Shown here piece after piece: positions 1 through 14,280 of a stretch of 64,000 bases of DNA. Below the pieces are notes generated by a model, which did not search any database, was not told the origin of the DNA, and worked only from the letters and a program-made list of their open reading frames with translations. Positions within the stretch are counted from its first letter, which is position 1; the number at the start of each line of letters is the position of its first letter. This stretch comes from Brienomyrus brachyistius. Taxonomy: Eukaryota; Chordata; Actinopteri; Osteoglossiformes; Mormyridae. The position numbers and the translations under genes were made by a program. The DNA is taken from assembly GCF_023856365.1 (NCBI RefSeq), contig NC_064552.1, positions 3,127,200 to 3,191,199 on the forward strand, given 5' to 3'.

Positions 1-1424
1 TGGATCGGGGTGCCGGACTGTAAGCTGCCGCAGACTAATCGGGTGCTTCATGCTGGCGTTACAGCCTCCCCCTCCCGGTGCATGAATGCTCATTCAAGTC
101 ACGTCTTAAGCAGGTTTCTAAAGTAAGGGTAAAGTATATATTGTCTTTTTGCTTTCACTTTACCAGCATATATTGCTTGATGTTTAAGCGAAACAATCAA
201 GGTGCTTTAGACATCGGAGCATCAGCACAGGCTAAGCTGAGCTCCGGTTAACCGGCGGCGATCCCCTGCCTTCCAGCGGCTGCGACGGACAGGGCTCCGC
301 TTCCTCTCAAAGTTAACCGAATTACGGCAAACCTCCCACAGCTTACAGCTGGAATAATTTAATTTTCATACTGGTTTTTTTTTTCTTTTTTTATTGATAT
401 ATTCCATTTTTGGGGGCGTTTTGAAATAGAGTTGCAAGACGTTTTCGACTGCCAGCGCATTACATGTCAACCCATTTCCCCCCCCCCAAAACCAAAATTT
501 CAACTAAGCTTTTAATTTAGAAGCAAGCACGCTGCAATATTTCGGTACGCCACAATAAGTCCTAAACGAAACAAGGCGTGTTTTATTTTGGATTACGCAC
601 TAATAAACAAAAACGTAGCAAGTAATAAAGTCAAAATCTTTGACACATCTGACTTGGCAGGACTGCGCCGAAAGAGCCGGCAACGTTACACATCACGCAA
701 AATAAGATGCTTGGCTTTTACGAGGGGCTTCGTATTCTGACACGGGTCAGAAAGCTGTCTTTGACATCTGCACGAAGGAATCCACCATGGCCGCCCCTGT
801 CCACAGTGCATTTCCGCGACCTTTAATCGTTTAAGCCTTGCGTATATTAAAGCACCGTGCATGCTTGCAGTCTCTGCATGGCGTCAAGTTACGGCGGGCC
901 CGTGGCCGGCATGTCCCGGCAGGAGCACGGAGGGCGTGAAGGAGGAGACGGCAGCCGCCGACTGCCTTTTTCTGCCACTGTATTCATGTAGTATTATCTG
1001 CAATAGGAGCAGCTAAAGAGCGGAAGGCCGCCAATAGATGATACAAGTGACGTTTGCTCTTGATCCCGGCGGCTCTTCTTCCTCGGTGCTTCAAGGGGCT
1101 CATGCTAAAAACGCCACGGCCCGAGTTACCTTTAGGTCCGAGACGGCAAGCAAAGGCTCTGCTGAATCACCCCCACAGTATCAGCCCTCCGCCGCCGGTG
1201 ACGGGCCGACCTCGCGCTATCAGGAGCCCGTAATTGGTCCGGATTACCAGCCAGGTGGAAAGTCTCATATATTGGCACCCAGCCCCAGCAAGAGTCCCAG
1301 ACAGGCAAAAGGCATCGCTCTTATCTACGGGCGCCTGCCATCAGCTGCTTGGTGTTTAAACCAAATAACCAAACACCGTTAAAGAGCCTTCCGTTTTTTT
1401 TACAGTGTTTATTTATAAAGAATT
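1..1424. other. bahcc1 intron 1, leftmost part; no gene seen
   Basis: This lies downstream of the bahcc1 first coding exon on its strand, so it is intronic. It has mixed composition with short T, A and C runs (C tract near 477-488) and CpG-containing patches around 240-330 and 840-1030. I checked both strands for the next conserved BAHCC1 segment and did not find it. The open frame at 1038-1382 has no recognisable domain. Confidence 0.5.
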
Positions 1425-1429
1425 CTTTC

Positions 1430-1682
1430 AAGTGTGTGTGTGTGCATTAGGTTTATACTACATTGTGGGGACCAAATGCCCCCACAGTCTGCTAAAGCCT
1501 GTTATTTTGACATTGTGGGGACCATTTTTCTGGTCCGCACAACGATTGAAGGCAATCAAAAAGCTAAAAATGCTTAAAAAAGTGTTCTGTTTGCTTACTT
1601 ATATGGTTAAGGTTAAGGCTGGGAAGTCCCAAAGTAATGAATGGAGAGTCCCCACAAAGATATAATTACAAACCTGTGCGTG
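1430..1682. repeat. Dispersed fish repeat with GTGGGGACC / GTCCCCAC motifs
   Basis: A short (TG)n run is followed by TACATTGTGGGGACCAAATG, a second CATTGTGGGGACCATTTTT, a TGGTTAAGGTTAAGG block, and the inverted motif GAGTCCCCACAAAGATA. This order matches a high-copy interspersed repeat I know from many fish genomes, usually ending next to TG microsatellites. The copy looks old. The open frame across it (1405-1665) has no coding meaning. Confidence 0.55.
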
Positions 1683-4600
1683 TGTGGCTGGGGGGGTGGG
1701 TGAATGCAAAAGTTAGTCTGCTGTGACGAGCTGTATACGGTGTTCCCTCACCTTCGCATTCACGCGCAGACACGACTAACAAGTCTCCCGGTGGAAAAAA
1801 AGAAAGAAAGACGAATAGAGAAGTGTTTTCTACAACCTCGATCAAAGCCATTCGGCCCGGGGCTAAAGCCAATTGAGCTCAACTACAAGATATTACCGGA
1901 GCAACCCAACAACTGCGCAGCGTCAAGCAAGTTTCGCTAGACAGCTGAGGAGCCCGTGCAGGGCGGCGCAGGCACGGATAAATCAGGCTGTGAGCCCGGC
2001 AGAAAGAGCGGCCAACTGGCGGCCGGCACACCAGCCTGTTACTTTTCGAGAAACATGATTGCTACAGAATAAAGCCAAGGGGCTACAGAAATAACCAGTC
2101 TGGGAAACTGGGAGGGGGGTTAACGTTCATACAGAGAAAGATGCAATGTTTAGTAACAGTGTGTTAGGAATGTGGGATGAGTGGCCAGGCCAGAGTGTTG
2201 CTGCAACAAGCGCCTTCGGTTCACAAGTCGCGTCCCGCCGCGCAGAGAAGCGAAAAGCTGCTTCTTTTCAAAGCTCCTTTAAGGAACCGCGGGAGAGATG
2301 CGTGAGACGAGCACGTTTCACGTCGGTTTTGAAATATTCAGGATCTTTTAAAGTATTCATCCCACCGGCCTGTCTCAGTCCTCCGGAGGAGGGAGAAGAG
2401 TCTGACTTGGATGATTCAGCCATTATTCCACCAGGCAACAAGCAGACTTCTAAAAAAAAAGTTCACTAAGTGCACTGGATTCGCACGCTTTTCAGTGGCG
2501 TGGGTTAACCTCCCCCAGTCCGTAATAAAAATGCAGTAAAAAAAAATCAACGTTTTCACTTGCAGAAAGGAGACTACACATCTTTGCCGGGTTCGGACGT
2601 AGAAAAGGAACTCGTGCGGCTGTATGCTACCGGTGGTCTGCTCCGGACTCACCCCTATATTACGGCTCGTAGACTTTAGTCTTTAGGCCGACTCTACGAA
2701 CATCTGCAAAAGGCAAAGTAGGAGGAAGACACCGCTGGCCCCCGCTGTCCCGATCCGCTCGGCGCCCCGTCGGATGAGCCTATCGGATTCGAGCATTGCG
2801 GTTCGACGACACCACAAAATCAATGAATCACCCCGAAGTTGAAATGCGCTACAAATATAATGTATTCCAGTTGACATAATTCAGATTAATAATTGGGGAA
2901 AATCAATATAAGCATTCGAGCATAAAATGTCATTTACATGTATAATTCTTCCGTGTAGTTTAGCTCATCGAGAACTTCGATATATCTATTTGTGGACTTG
3001 TCCTTCTTTATTTTAAACTTTCTTGTATTTATTCGAATGTCATTTGACGCAGACAAATAGAGATTATGCTGTAATACCAGCCACGACTAAGACAGACGTG
3101 TAGATTGCGGATTTGGGCAAAAGGACACCGCTTGCCTCAGACCGTGCGGACTGCAACAGTCAATAAATACATATTACACGGATTGGCAGGAGATAATGTT
3201 CTGTAGGGGGGGGGGGGTTACTAAATATATCTTTGAAAAGCAAAAAAAAAAATAGTGTGTGTCAATTTCTGGGTTGAGGGGAGGGGGGCGACCTCTGATG
3301 GCTCAAGAACAGAATTCACCTTCATTTTAGAAGAATGGGAATATCCGGACATCAGGGATTGGGGGAGGGTTACTACATACGCCAAATAGACAAGGAGTAG
3401 GGAAAAGAGCACCGTAGACAAATCTTGTAGAAGTAGCACCCGCGAGCTGATTTTATTCAGCGTTTGAATGCCAGATACAGAAGTAATACCGATGCACCAG
3501 CAGAAAGTGGATTTCTAAAATAGCTGTGACATATGTTCCGTATACTGGTTTACACAACACACGAAGAACAATATTTACAGTTTGGCTGCGTGTATTAACC
3601 ATAAGCATTGTTTCGGCACAACCTCTGACAGCAAACAGCGCCGAGAGCACCTGAGCACCAGACAACAATGCAGGAAAACTGCTCCGTCATTCCAGGCAGC
3701 GTCGTTAACTCGCAGATGTCCACGCAGTTTAAAAAAAAACATTTTAAAAAAACTACCTTTAAAATCAAGGACGCAGAAATATATCACGAATGTGATACAT
3801 GCAAATATATTGCGCATTTCATTTAAAACGTGACATACAGGTTATGTTACAATATAAGATATTGTGTTTATTCAGCTATATTAAAGGGTAACCACTGCCA
3901 GTTACCGAATATTAGACTCCAACTACCGAAAACAACGAGAACAACAAAATAATAAAATTGTGGGTTTTCTTCCTCAAATGATATATATTACAGCAAACCG
4001 GAGTGCATTCTTGTTATCGTTTTCATTAATTCCAGAACTGACGAAATGGCTAATGTCATATTCAGAATGCTTCACTGACATTATTTTTCACGCAAATGTT
4101 CGCCTCAAAATGAATTTAAAAAGGGTGATGGTCCGTGCACACTGGAAAAACGGCAGCCTAAATACATTTGCCAGACATCTGAATGAAACCTCTTTAAGCG
4201 TTGCAATTATTTCTATCGTGTTGTCTTTGACCGTTTCCTTATATTATGCAAATTACCCAATAAATCCCGAGACGCGTTCGAGGCGCGGCGTCTTCACCTA
4301 TATCCCGTCTCTTGCTCCTAGCCCACATACGGGCCGGTGAGACGGAATTAACCCAGCGCAAGTGCAATGTAAATAATTACAGTCTGTTTGACACAAAAAA
4401 CGTTCGTCTTGATTACTGTATTCTGTATGCTTTACAATTATCATGTTTGATCTGACGTTCAATGGCCTCATCAATGAAACAAACACATTTAAAGTCAATT
4501 CTAAATTGTTTTAACTACCTTGTTAGTTTTCAATATGATTAATGTTGACCAAATATCAGTCCGTGCGCCTTGTGCAGTTTCCACCCCATGAGCATGAGAA

Positions 4601-4876
4601 AAGTAATAAATAAAAAAATAACAAAAACGTATTATCATGCCAGTTCTATTAGAACAAAACAACTGCACGTATCCTTTAAAAATACACACAAATAAAGCGA
4701 TTTAACATCCTTTGAAGGAATTTCCCCTAAGATGACAATATGACGTAAAGCCACTCACGTGAGACTCGTTACTTATAATTTAGGAGACTATGGTCCTAAT
4801 AGATTCTGCACACATATGCGCACTGGCACGAGGGGCTACATATATTTCAATATGCAAAACATGCATAAACCCCATA
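1683..4876. other. bahcc1 intron 1, middle part; no gene seen
   Basis: AT-rich intronic DNA with no recognisable exon. It contains a 12-G run at 3206-3217, A/T homopolymers, and an octamer ATGCAAAT at 4246-4253. The 107-codon frame at 2146-2469 runs antisense to the host gene and resembles no family I know. Confidence 0.5.
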
Positions 4877-4927
<51 letters not shown>

Positions 4928-4928
4928 C
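4877..4928. repeat. Compound (C)17(CA)n microsatellite
   Basis: Seventeen C residues run directly into about sixteen CA dinucleotides. The same order, C run then CA run on the plus strand, recurs at 12691 and 22194. Confidence 0.95.
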
Positions 4929-6260
<1,332 letters not shown>

Positions 6261-8853
6261 TACTTAAAACGCAGCTAAGATAAACAGAATAAACAATAAC
6301 ATTCAAATGTTACAATTCTTGGAAAAGGTGATATTGTATTGCAACCTATGCTTTGGGTTAAAATGCAAGTTTATTGTTTGTATGATGGGCAGGCCTGTTA
6401 AAGCTTACTGAAGACTAGTTAAACTAAGTACAAAAACAGTGGTTTTCTCCAAAATGTATATAGTGAAGAATGTACCTGCGAAAATAAATTATGTTCTGTT
6501 AACTGTGTGTGTGTGTTTATATATATAATTGTAATTCCTCGTTTTTGTCTTCGGTAAAAAATAGTCTCAGTGAAGTTTCACTTGCCCTAAAGTTCTTTAA
6601 ATATCATAATATAAAACATGAGCGGAATAACGCGAGCTCTTACTAAATAGCAGTTAGGATTAAAATTTTGTTTATATCGCTTTTGAAATGCAATTATTGG
6701 AATATAGATAGGATTTAACAATGTGTTTCAATTTTACAAACATTTCATCCTCAAAATATTAAATCAATAAATATTACATACTAGTCAATCTGTTTTAATT
6801 TCACGGTAATATTTGTACCTGTGATTCTGGTATATCTTTGATGAATAATATTTTACTTTAACTAAAGAGCTTTTTTTTTACTTTAATCAGATTGGCAGCT
6901 TATACACATCCCTAAAGTGTGTGTGTGTGTGCGCGTGTAGGTGTATGTATTTGTGTATATGATGCGTGTATACATACATATACATATACACACACATCAT
7001 AGATATAATGATGTTATGAGTCAAAGTTATTTAAACATTTATTTATTTATTATTAACCTCTGCTGCGTAAATCACCGTCTCAGTTTAAGTGCTGGAATAT
7101 TTTTGCAAAAAAAGACATTTACAGGCATTTATTACAGCGAAGCCTTAATTCTATTAACGCGCTAGCTATCATTCGAGATAAAACAAAAAATATTGTACAT
7201 AATCCTAAAAACATACACCTGAGTAAATATAAAAGTACTGACACACTCAATTCTTTGTACCTAGTCCGAAAAGTGACTCATTGATGCTATTGGGTAAATA
7301 AATTCAATTATTTGTGGCTGCCAAGGTGAGACCGATAGAAGGCGTCATAATGTTGTGAGTTTAGTGGGACAACTTAAAACTAAATTCTGAAAGTCGTGTG
7401 CACGTGTATGTCTCTGCACTCACCCACTTTGATCTGTCAAAAGCAGTGTAAAGCTTTAAGACTGATTGTTTGACAATAAGACTGAAACCGTTCTGGTGTA
7501 GAAAGCATATCCCGATGCATTCATTTCCATACGACGGTGAACAGCCGGCTTGCAGAATGTGGACGTCCAAGCTGATGTTTCCTCAGCTCAGTCAAAACGC
7601 GCGAAATCACGAAGACGACTGTCTTCTGTCGTACGATATAGTGAAACCATTTCGCGTACCGGATTGGCACTGAAAACGTGTCTGCTTTAGCTGCACCAAA
7701 TGACCCAAATAGAGAAAAAAAATCAAGATGTGTTAAAAGGAAGCAGCACTGCCCGTCTTGTGTCTTCTAAACGAACTTCTTCCACTGATACGTGATGTTT
7801 CTGTGAGCAAACAGCGCGATTTCTGCTCGGAATAGCCGTATTCATCAAGGGCTAATTACTATATGCTCGGGCCTTCAGCACACAAAATATTTTTTTCCCA
7901 TAAATATTAAAGATAAAAGTATAACATTAAAATTAATTATTAAATGCAAAATGAAAAAGGTGGTTCAAAAGGAAAGTCATTAAATTAGTGTGTGGTACTG
8001 GGTCTTGGTAGGACTTCCATCTTCTCATCTCTTGAATGTTTCAATCTGCCATTACCGTCGTTCAGCGTCACGGTCGTTTTCAAATGAATCCCTTTCAAAA
8101 TGGTTCAAAAACAATGAAACGACCATACTTGCTGCTTAAAAAACATGTAAAAAAAAAGCGGTATTTCGGGAACGGCTCTGGCGTTTTTTCGTCGTAAACA
8201 AAGCAGAAATCATGTAGTGTTGAAATGTAATCCAGTCTAGTTTGATGAACAGTGTTACACGGCGTCTTCCAAATAGAAACCCAGTGTTCGGCGTTTATGC
8301 GTTGCGCTGTGACCGGCATCTCGATAGCAGCTTTTTATTTTTGTAAAACATATAGCGGTTAAATAAAATAAAATTTAAAAAAAAAATCAAATTCTATATT
8401 AATTTCGTTGATCGTTTCGCGCAACGAGGAAAGCGTCACCCGCTGAAACAATACCCCGGTGTCAGTCCATCGTGCCTCGGTTAGACTGTAAATAGACTAG
8501 CGGAGAAGCCATCCCTCTACTCGTGATAAAAGAAAAACGCGTTTAAATGCCACAAAATGCAAAATACTTAGTTAATGTGCTCGGCATTTTTCTTGATATT
8601 AGATTCCAGTACAAGAACTCAAAATTTTTCATGAGGTATTTATTTTGAATGGACTACCAAATAGCTTCTTCATTTGTAAACATAGTACTTGACGTAATAA
8701 TTTATGCTGTGCTCCTGTTTTTAATTGACTAATTTCAACATTTTTCAGAAATGTGTGCGTACCGATATACAGTTTAAACATAAAAATATAATTTTGCTAT
8801 TTTTTTTTTCAAATGAATTATTCTGTAATTTGGATAATATAAATCTAAATACT

Positions 8854-8859
<6 letters not shown>
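6261..8859. other. AT-rich interval upstream of bahcc1; no gene seen
   Basis: It holds small TG/TA runs (about 6918-6990) and many TAAT-type homeodomain cores. A denser, more GC-containing patch at about 7480-7870 has the look of conserved regulatory DNA, but no coding frame is credible. The interval may be bahcc1 UTR-intron or intergenic depending on where its promoter is. Confidence 0.4.

Positions 8860-8936
<77 letters not shown>
8860..8936. repeat. (AT)n microsatellite, about 77 bp
   Basis: Pure alternating AT. The run is self-complementary and can extrude as a cruciform. Confidence 0.97.
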
Positions 8937-8938
<2 letters not shown>

Positions 8939-9429
8939 ATTGTAGTGTACATATACGCATAAACACACCATAAATTTATCAATCTACTACACTTTGAGAG
9001 GTTGATCTTATTTATTTTCTCTGCTGAAAATAAATTATAAAATTATTTAAGACATATTTAAGACATGTGATTCTAGAAAGAATGTTGTAAAACGGCATAT
9101 GAAAGCATATTTTTATTATTACACATCCGAAAAATATACAATAAATAAATAAATTACTTACTGGTAAGTTATTCCTTGCATAACAATAAATGTCTGAATG
9201 AAAAAAAATCAATAAAAACATTAATGCATTAAGGATATTTTTTGGAAAAATGTGGAAATGGTTTCATCCTTGTCTGCTGTTCGTAGTTGAAGTATAGATG
9301 CTCCGAGTTCGAGCTACTAGCGAATCGAGGAAGGCGCCTCAAACAGCATCTCTTTCCCGATGCCTCGAACAGCTAGCGCCACTCAACTGAGGAAGGGGTG
9401 GGTGGGGGGGGGGGCGAACATACACGCGT
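8937..9429. other. AT-rich interval; no gene seen
   Basis: Low-complexity AT-rich DNA up to about 9240, then more CpG-containing sequence leading into the CCAAT-rich patch on its right. No exon is recognisable. Confidence 0.4.
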
Positions 9430-9690
9430 CAACCCATTGGTCGGATATCTGAATTCTAATAAGCTCGTGCAGTTCGCCTGGGCATAAACAGCAGCTTCTA
9501 TTGGATATTCTGATGAGCCAATAGCAGAGCAGCTGGAATAACTAAATAGAATGGCGGGCGCCAGTTTCATGCTTTCCCATTGCGCAGCATGCCTTGCGCA
9601 ACCTAGAAGGCAACCTGCATTAATGTAGACATGTAAATGGAAGGAGGAAAGTTCCTCGCAATCCATTTTGGAGCTTTATAGCTCCGTTTA
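9430..9690. promoter_or_regulatory. Candidate promoter or proximal enhancer with three CCAAT boxes
   Basis: ATTGG/CCAAT cores occur at 9436-9440, 9500-9504 and 9518-9522. ATGGCGGGCGCC (a YY1/E2F-like motif) is at 9551-9562, a palindromic TTGCGCAA lies near 9594, and GGAGC-TTTATA-GCTCC forms a perfect inverted repeat at 9670-9685. This density is typical of vertebrate promoters. It lies 3.4 kb upstream of the bahcc1 start codon on that gene's strand, so it could be a bahcc1 promoter. Motif evidence only. Confidence 0.35.
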
Positions 9691-11034
9691 TCTTTCTAGC
9701 CAAAGTCTTGGAATGTTCTCGCGTATTTTGTTTTCCATGCCTATTGTATATACTTCATTCATGGCACTGAAAAGCTGAACACTTTTAGGAAAACATTCAC
9801 ATCTGTCTGCATTGTACAAATCCGAGACTTAGAATTTAACTGGTTGCTTTGAAATATATTTTTTATCCATTCATGAAAAGTAAGCGCTTCATACGATACT
9901 CACAAAATCATGAGACTGATGACGGACAGTAACTGCAGTCAGATTACCCATTTCGTTATAGATTACGTATTTAGTACATTACTTTCACTTATTCGGGTGC
10001 TATACTGTACCGCTCCAATATTTATGTTTTAGGTTATCCTGGGAAATGCAGCCTGGCATTTTCCCTTTTTTTGTGTCCCGTATTCATTCCACAGAATGAC
10101 TTTATGAAATGAATTCTGATGTTTTTATAGCTACCAGGAAGCGTGGTTATTAAGGACAAAAATCTGTAACTTCTGTTGGTTGGGCTCCCGTGAGGGACTT
10201 CCACTGCTTCGTGTCTGATGTGAGGTACTTCACGTGGATTTATACTTGGAAATCCACATCAAATAATAATAATAATAATAATCATAATAAATAATAATCA
10301 ACTTAATTATACTTTATGCTGGGTCTGAATTTCATGACGATACGTATTCAAGAGCTTGCATTACATTTCAGATTCATGACACTGAAAGCTAAAACCTTGA
10401 CATTGAGTAGTTTAGGACAATTCTAACGTCTCAGTTTCATTTTAAGTCACAGAGAAGTGAAGAAGTTATCAGCCTGTCAAGGCTTCCAGGTTGATTAGCA
10501 ATGCGGTTTGAAGTGAAAGGATTTGAAATGGGAAATCCACAAACCAGTAATAAATAAAACGCAGACATTTCATGTGCTGCGAGACAATTAACAGAATCTT
10601 TATCAAACCAACAAATACAATTTTAATGTAATCAGGTCCAAAACTAGGTATGTCAGTTTTTGAAAGCGGTATATAATTACTGTTTTCTAAATTACTCTTA
10701 TTTACGAAAATTTCCTTTGTATTTTGTTATGTATGTTTAGACGGACATTAGGTATAATGTACAGTCCATTGAGCTTTAACAACAATAAGATGGTGAAAAG
10801 ATGGTGGAAATCCAATGATAAATTATATATTCATTACCTTCTTGATACGTTTATCAAGCGAATGAGTTATATAAACAGAATATACACGTATATACACGGT
10901 GTCAATTGTGGATTCTGGAGACGGGTAGTTTAATTTCAAGCCGTTTGTTTTTATATAGGCACGGGATTAAAATTGTTCGACGGTGTGGGACTTTTACATA
11001 TTTCACAGGAATACAAAGGGTTAAAAACTGGAGA
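9691..11034. other. AT-rich interval; no gene seen
   Basis: Contains an (AAT)n run at about 10262-10290 and otherwise AT-rich DNA without recognisable exons. Confidence 0.4.
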
Positions 11035-11330
11035 ATCACTCAGTGCCGCCGTTGATTGGCTGGAGAGCTGCCAGACTATTGTCAATCACAGAGTGTAAAC
11101 AAGGTTCTGATTGGCTGTTGGCCAGTCCGCACTGGGCTGCCTGAAAAAAAGCAATTACTGGACCTGCGGTTTCAAGGCGGCCCACAGTTGGATGATGAAA
11201 GGAGATAAGGAGGGGCTGTTTCAAGGCGTCCCCTAGGCGAAACCCGCTGGCCTCAGAGCCAAAGGGGAGTCGGGAGTGACTAAATCAAAGGGAATACAGT
11301 AAAAAGGGGGAAATTACACGTTGTATTAAA
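11035..11330. promoter_or_regulatory. Candidate promoter with two NF-Y sites and a forkhead site
   Basis: Two strong NF-Y sites, TTGATTGGCTGG and CTGATTGGCTGT, have ATTGG cores at 11055-11059 and 11110-11114. Between them is GTAAACA (forkhead type) near 11095. The flank to about 11530 is richer in CpG than its surroundings. Read on the minus strand the boxes are in CCAAT orientation, consistent with leftward transcription toward bahcc1 5 kb away. No TATA box is obvious. Transcription is not shown. Confidence 0.35.
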
Positions 11331-12690
11331 ATAACGAAGCTAGATGTTCGAATTACTTCGATGCAGCAACGACGCAGCGGTTAGTATTAGAACGCAGGTC
11401 TCCGCCACCGGGACGAGCCAGAGCTCGGTGTTCACCTAACCCGACGGGATATTAACCTACGAAATACTAAAGTTAAGATTTGGGTAAAAAACGGACGCGT
11501 CTGCTGCGAACTGCAGCTAAAGAAAGGTGGGGGCTATCGAGAGAGAAATATTTAGTGGAGTTATTTCCTTAACAGGGTTTATGTCGCACAGTTATTTTGT
11601 GAGGTTAGATGTCGTCGTGATTTATTGGGGGAGTTAATATAATGGTCAAAGATATTATAACTGGGCGGGAGAATACAGTAAAAACACAGTAAGTATTGCA
11701 TATAGTAAACAGCGGAGAGTTGGTGGTGGGGTTTTGTTAATCGCGGTTTCACGGATCTGACCGAATTTGTGCACTGATTGTGATCTACAGTGTCTTAGTT
11801 TAAAAAGCGACGTTTTATTTCTGTTAGTTTTATTCTAATTTAACAGTTACCGTGTCCCTTTCGGTGTGTTTCTAACATACTGCTAATAGATGTTTGTGTG
11901 TTACGATACGCGTTCTCCCCAGCCATTAATACCCTGCTAATTTTGCGTTTTTATTATTCAGTCTTTAAAAAGTTACGTTTCTCGCGTATTGTACCGCTTC
12001 GGGGGCTGCAGCTTGCGGTGGTGTCCGTATATCTGGTTTATTGTGCATTTAAATAAACGAATATTTACCCACAGGTGGTTGGCACAGATGTAACACGGAT
12101 CTGCCGTTAGTCATCGTGTCTTTTTTATTGTATCATTAAGGAGGAAGCATATACTGGGGATCTGTTGGATTTGTAACGATCTATTCAGTTGACTTTTTAC
12201 AATTTTAATAAAATTAATTTAAAAATTGAATGGATTGTACATAATATAAATTATTTCCAGAAGTACTGGTTAATGGAGGGGGGGAAGTGAAGGGGACAAT
12301 TATGTAATATGGCGATTAACCTCTGCGAGTTTGAAACCTTTAGTGTTTTTGCGGGTTGGGAAAGTGCTTTCTGTACTCTTGTGCCACCAAAGAAGTTTTA
12401 CGCTCCAGTGCTGGAGGGAAAGAAATATTCACTCCTTTCATTCCTTGGTGTGGAGCCGCGACGCTACTTTTAATAACATTTAGGGCAGCATAAAATGGCT
12501 CTTCCTTTTAAAAGTTACCTGTGCTGGGTGACAGGATTTAAAAGAATGTGCGAAAAACCCTGTAAATTGTAACTTTTTCTGCGTTGCGTGTAATTACACT
12601 ATTGTTACATCATATTACGATCTGCACGCCACTGTGTATTTCGCTAGGGTTGTGACCCCATGACCTGGGACTGACTTGTTCCTACCAGAA
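11331..12690. other. AT-rich interval; no gene seen
   Basis: The left end (11331-11530) is CpG-containing and may belong to the neighbouring candidate promoter. The rest is AT-rich with no recognisable exon, RNA gene or mobile element. Confidence 0.4.
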
Positions 12691-12729
12691 CCCCCCCCCC
12701 CCACACACACACACACACACACACACACA
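12691..12729. repeat. Compound (C)12(CA)n microsatellite
   Basis: Twelve C residues followed by a CA run; same order as at 4877 and 22194. Confidence 0.95.
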
Positions 12730-14143
12730 AATCTCGGTGTGGCGTAAGTGTCCTGTCCACGCTAATAGTTATTGATATTGTAGTGGGAGATACCGCGTGT
12801 TAAGGATTTGAAACACGCTAATAAAACTAGTACGCGTTACACGTACTATCAGTATGCACGCTCGCTTATGTTAATAGTGTTACACATATGGGTGCTGAAT
12901 ATCCCAGGTTTACATCTACGCTGTTGAATTATGCAACTTGAGATTCGCCGAATATTTTTTTATTAATTATATATCGGGATTGTCATACATTCGTGTTGTA
13001 ACATATACATTAACAGCCAACTTCCCCTACTCCTACATTCAATTTATTGTGTCAAACATCTGACTAATGACGTTAGAACAATACCAAAAAATAGGGTACC
13101 TTTTCCATAACTTACAAAAGGTCTTGCATTTAAAACGGCTCCCGGGGAAGAGGAAAGCCTTTATTACTTGATTTTAACGGATCTTTTTCTTAGCTTGAAA
13201 GGTGGGATGTGGGTCTCTTTGTGTAGAAAGCACAACAAACACACACATAGAGGCGCGCGCACGGAGGGTCTTTTCTCCCTTCCTCCCCTCCACTGCCCCA
13301 CAGACGGACGCGGGGATAATTAATGCAGAGTGACTGATTGCTCTTGAAACAGACCAGTCCTGGGAAGGAGATTGTCCCTGATCAATGAAGCGTCTCTGAC
13401 TGACATTTTCCCCCGGCCCTCCACCCGCATCCAACAACTGGAAGGGGACGCTCGTCGCCAGCTTAGACTGGAGGGCCGCAATATCCAGTTTACAAGCCGT
13501 CGATTAATTCTCATCTAAAAACAAGAATTCATATCATATAACCCTCCAAACCTACCTCTGAAGTGTGTTACTTTCAAGAGTGCCCGGAATCAGGAGGTGA
13601 CTGCTAACCACGCCTGTTGGGGGGGGGGGGCTCCCAGGTCTTCTAAATAATTGACACGTCGGATTCTAGATATTCGGTGCTGGACTAAGCGTTTGGATTT
13701 TGCAGTGATAAAATGTAACATATTCAGTAAACGTTAAGGGGGAAGTGCGTGGGACCGCCAGAGGTCTTCACGCCCAGAGCCCCTCCCAGGGAACCCCAGC
13801 CCAGCTCGCCAGCGAGTCTTTTTCCTTTAAAATAACTAAGAAGTCTGTTGACACTGAGTGCCATTTTTGTGGATTCACCTTGGGAATCGCATATGGAAAC
13901 AAAACGGTTATTATAATTCCTCGTTGGCCACAGTGACAATATCACGGCGATTTTTAAATAGGCACGTTTAAGCGCAGGTTTTTTCAATAGTCCATTAGTG
14001 GGTGTCTGCCTCTGTGACAGTTTTAGACAATTACACATATTTAAGGCGTAAAAACGGATGGTTGGGTGCGCTGTTGTCCTCATCTTTTATTCATGTGACA
14101 GTTTTTGATTGTGTGTTTCTTATGAACAATGAAGATCCCAGTT

Positions 14144-14146
<3 letters not shown>
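12730..14146. other. Non-coding interval with moderate GC patches
   Basis: Contains a G run at 13620-13630 and a moderately CpG-containing patch at 13240-13500. No coding frame is credible on either strand. Confidence 0.4.

Positions 14147-14183
<37 letters not shown>
14147..14183. repeat. (AT)n microsatellite
   Basis: About 37 bp of alternating AT. Confidence 0.95.
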
Positions 14184-14188
<5 letters not shown>

Positions 14189-14272
14189 GGCAGGAATCGT
14201 GTAACATTGCATCGATATCAAATTAGGGAAAGTTTATTAATATCATACTTTCAGAAATACGATAAACACACA

Positions 14273-14280
14273 TGACGTCA
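14273..14280. promoter_or_regulatory. Palindromic CRE site TGACGTCA
   Basis: Full consensus cAMP-response element (CREB/ATF). A second copy is at 21183. One such 8-mer per 65 kb is expected by chance, so this lone site is weak evidence. Confidence 0.25.

Noticed and set aside
1038..1382. 114-codon open frame on the plus strand
   Set aside because: Not similar to anything I know; lies in the bahcc1 intron, with no conserved start context or neighbours.
2146..2469. 107-codon open frame on the plus strand with an acidic then Lys-rich end
   Set aside because: No recognisable family, runs antisense inside bahcc1 intron 1, no splice or promoter support; length is within chance in this composition.
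11761..11771. CCGAATTTGTG, equal to the 3' part of miR-10
   Set aside because: The miR-10 seed and 5' half are absent and no hairpin is visible; chance match.
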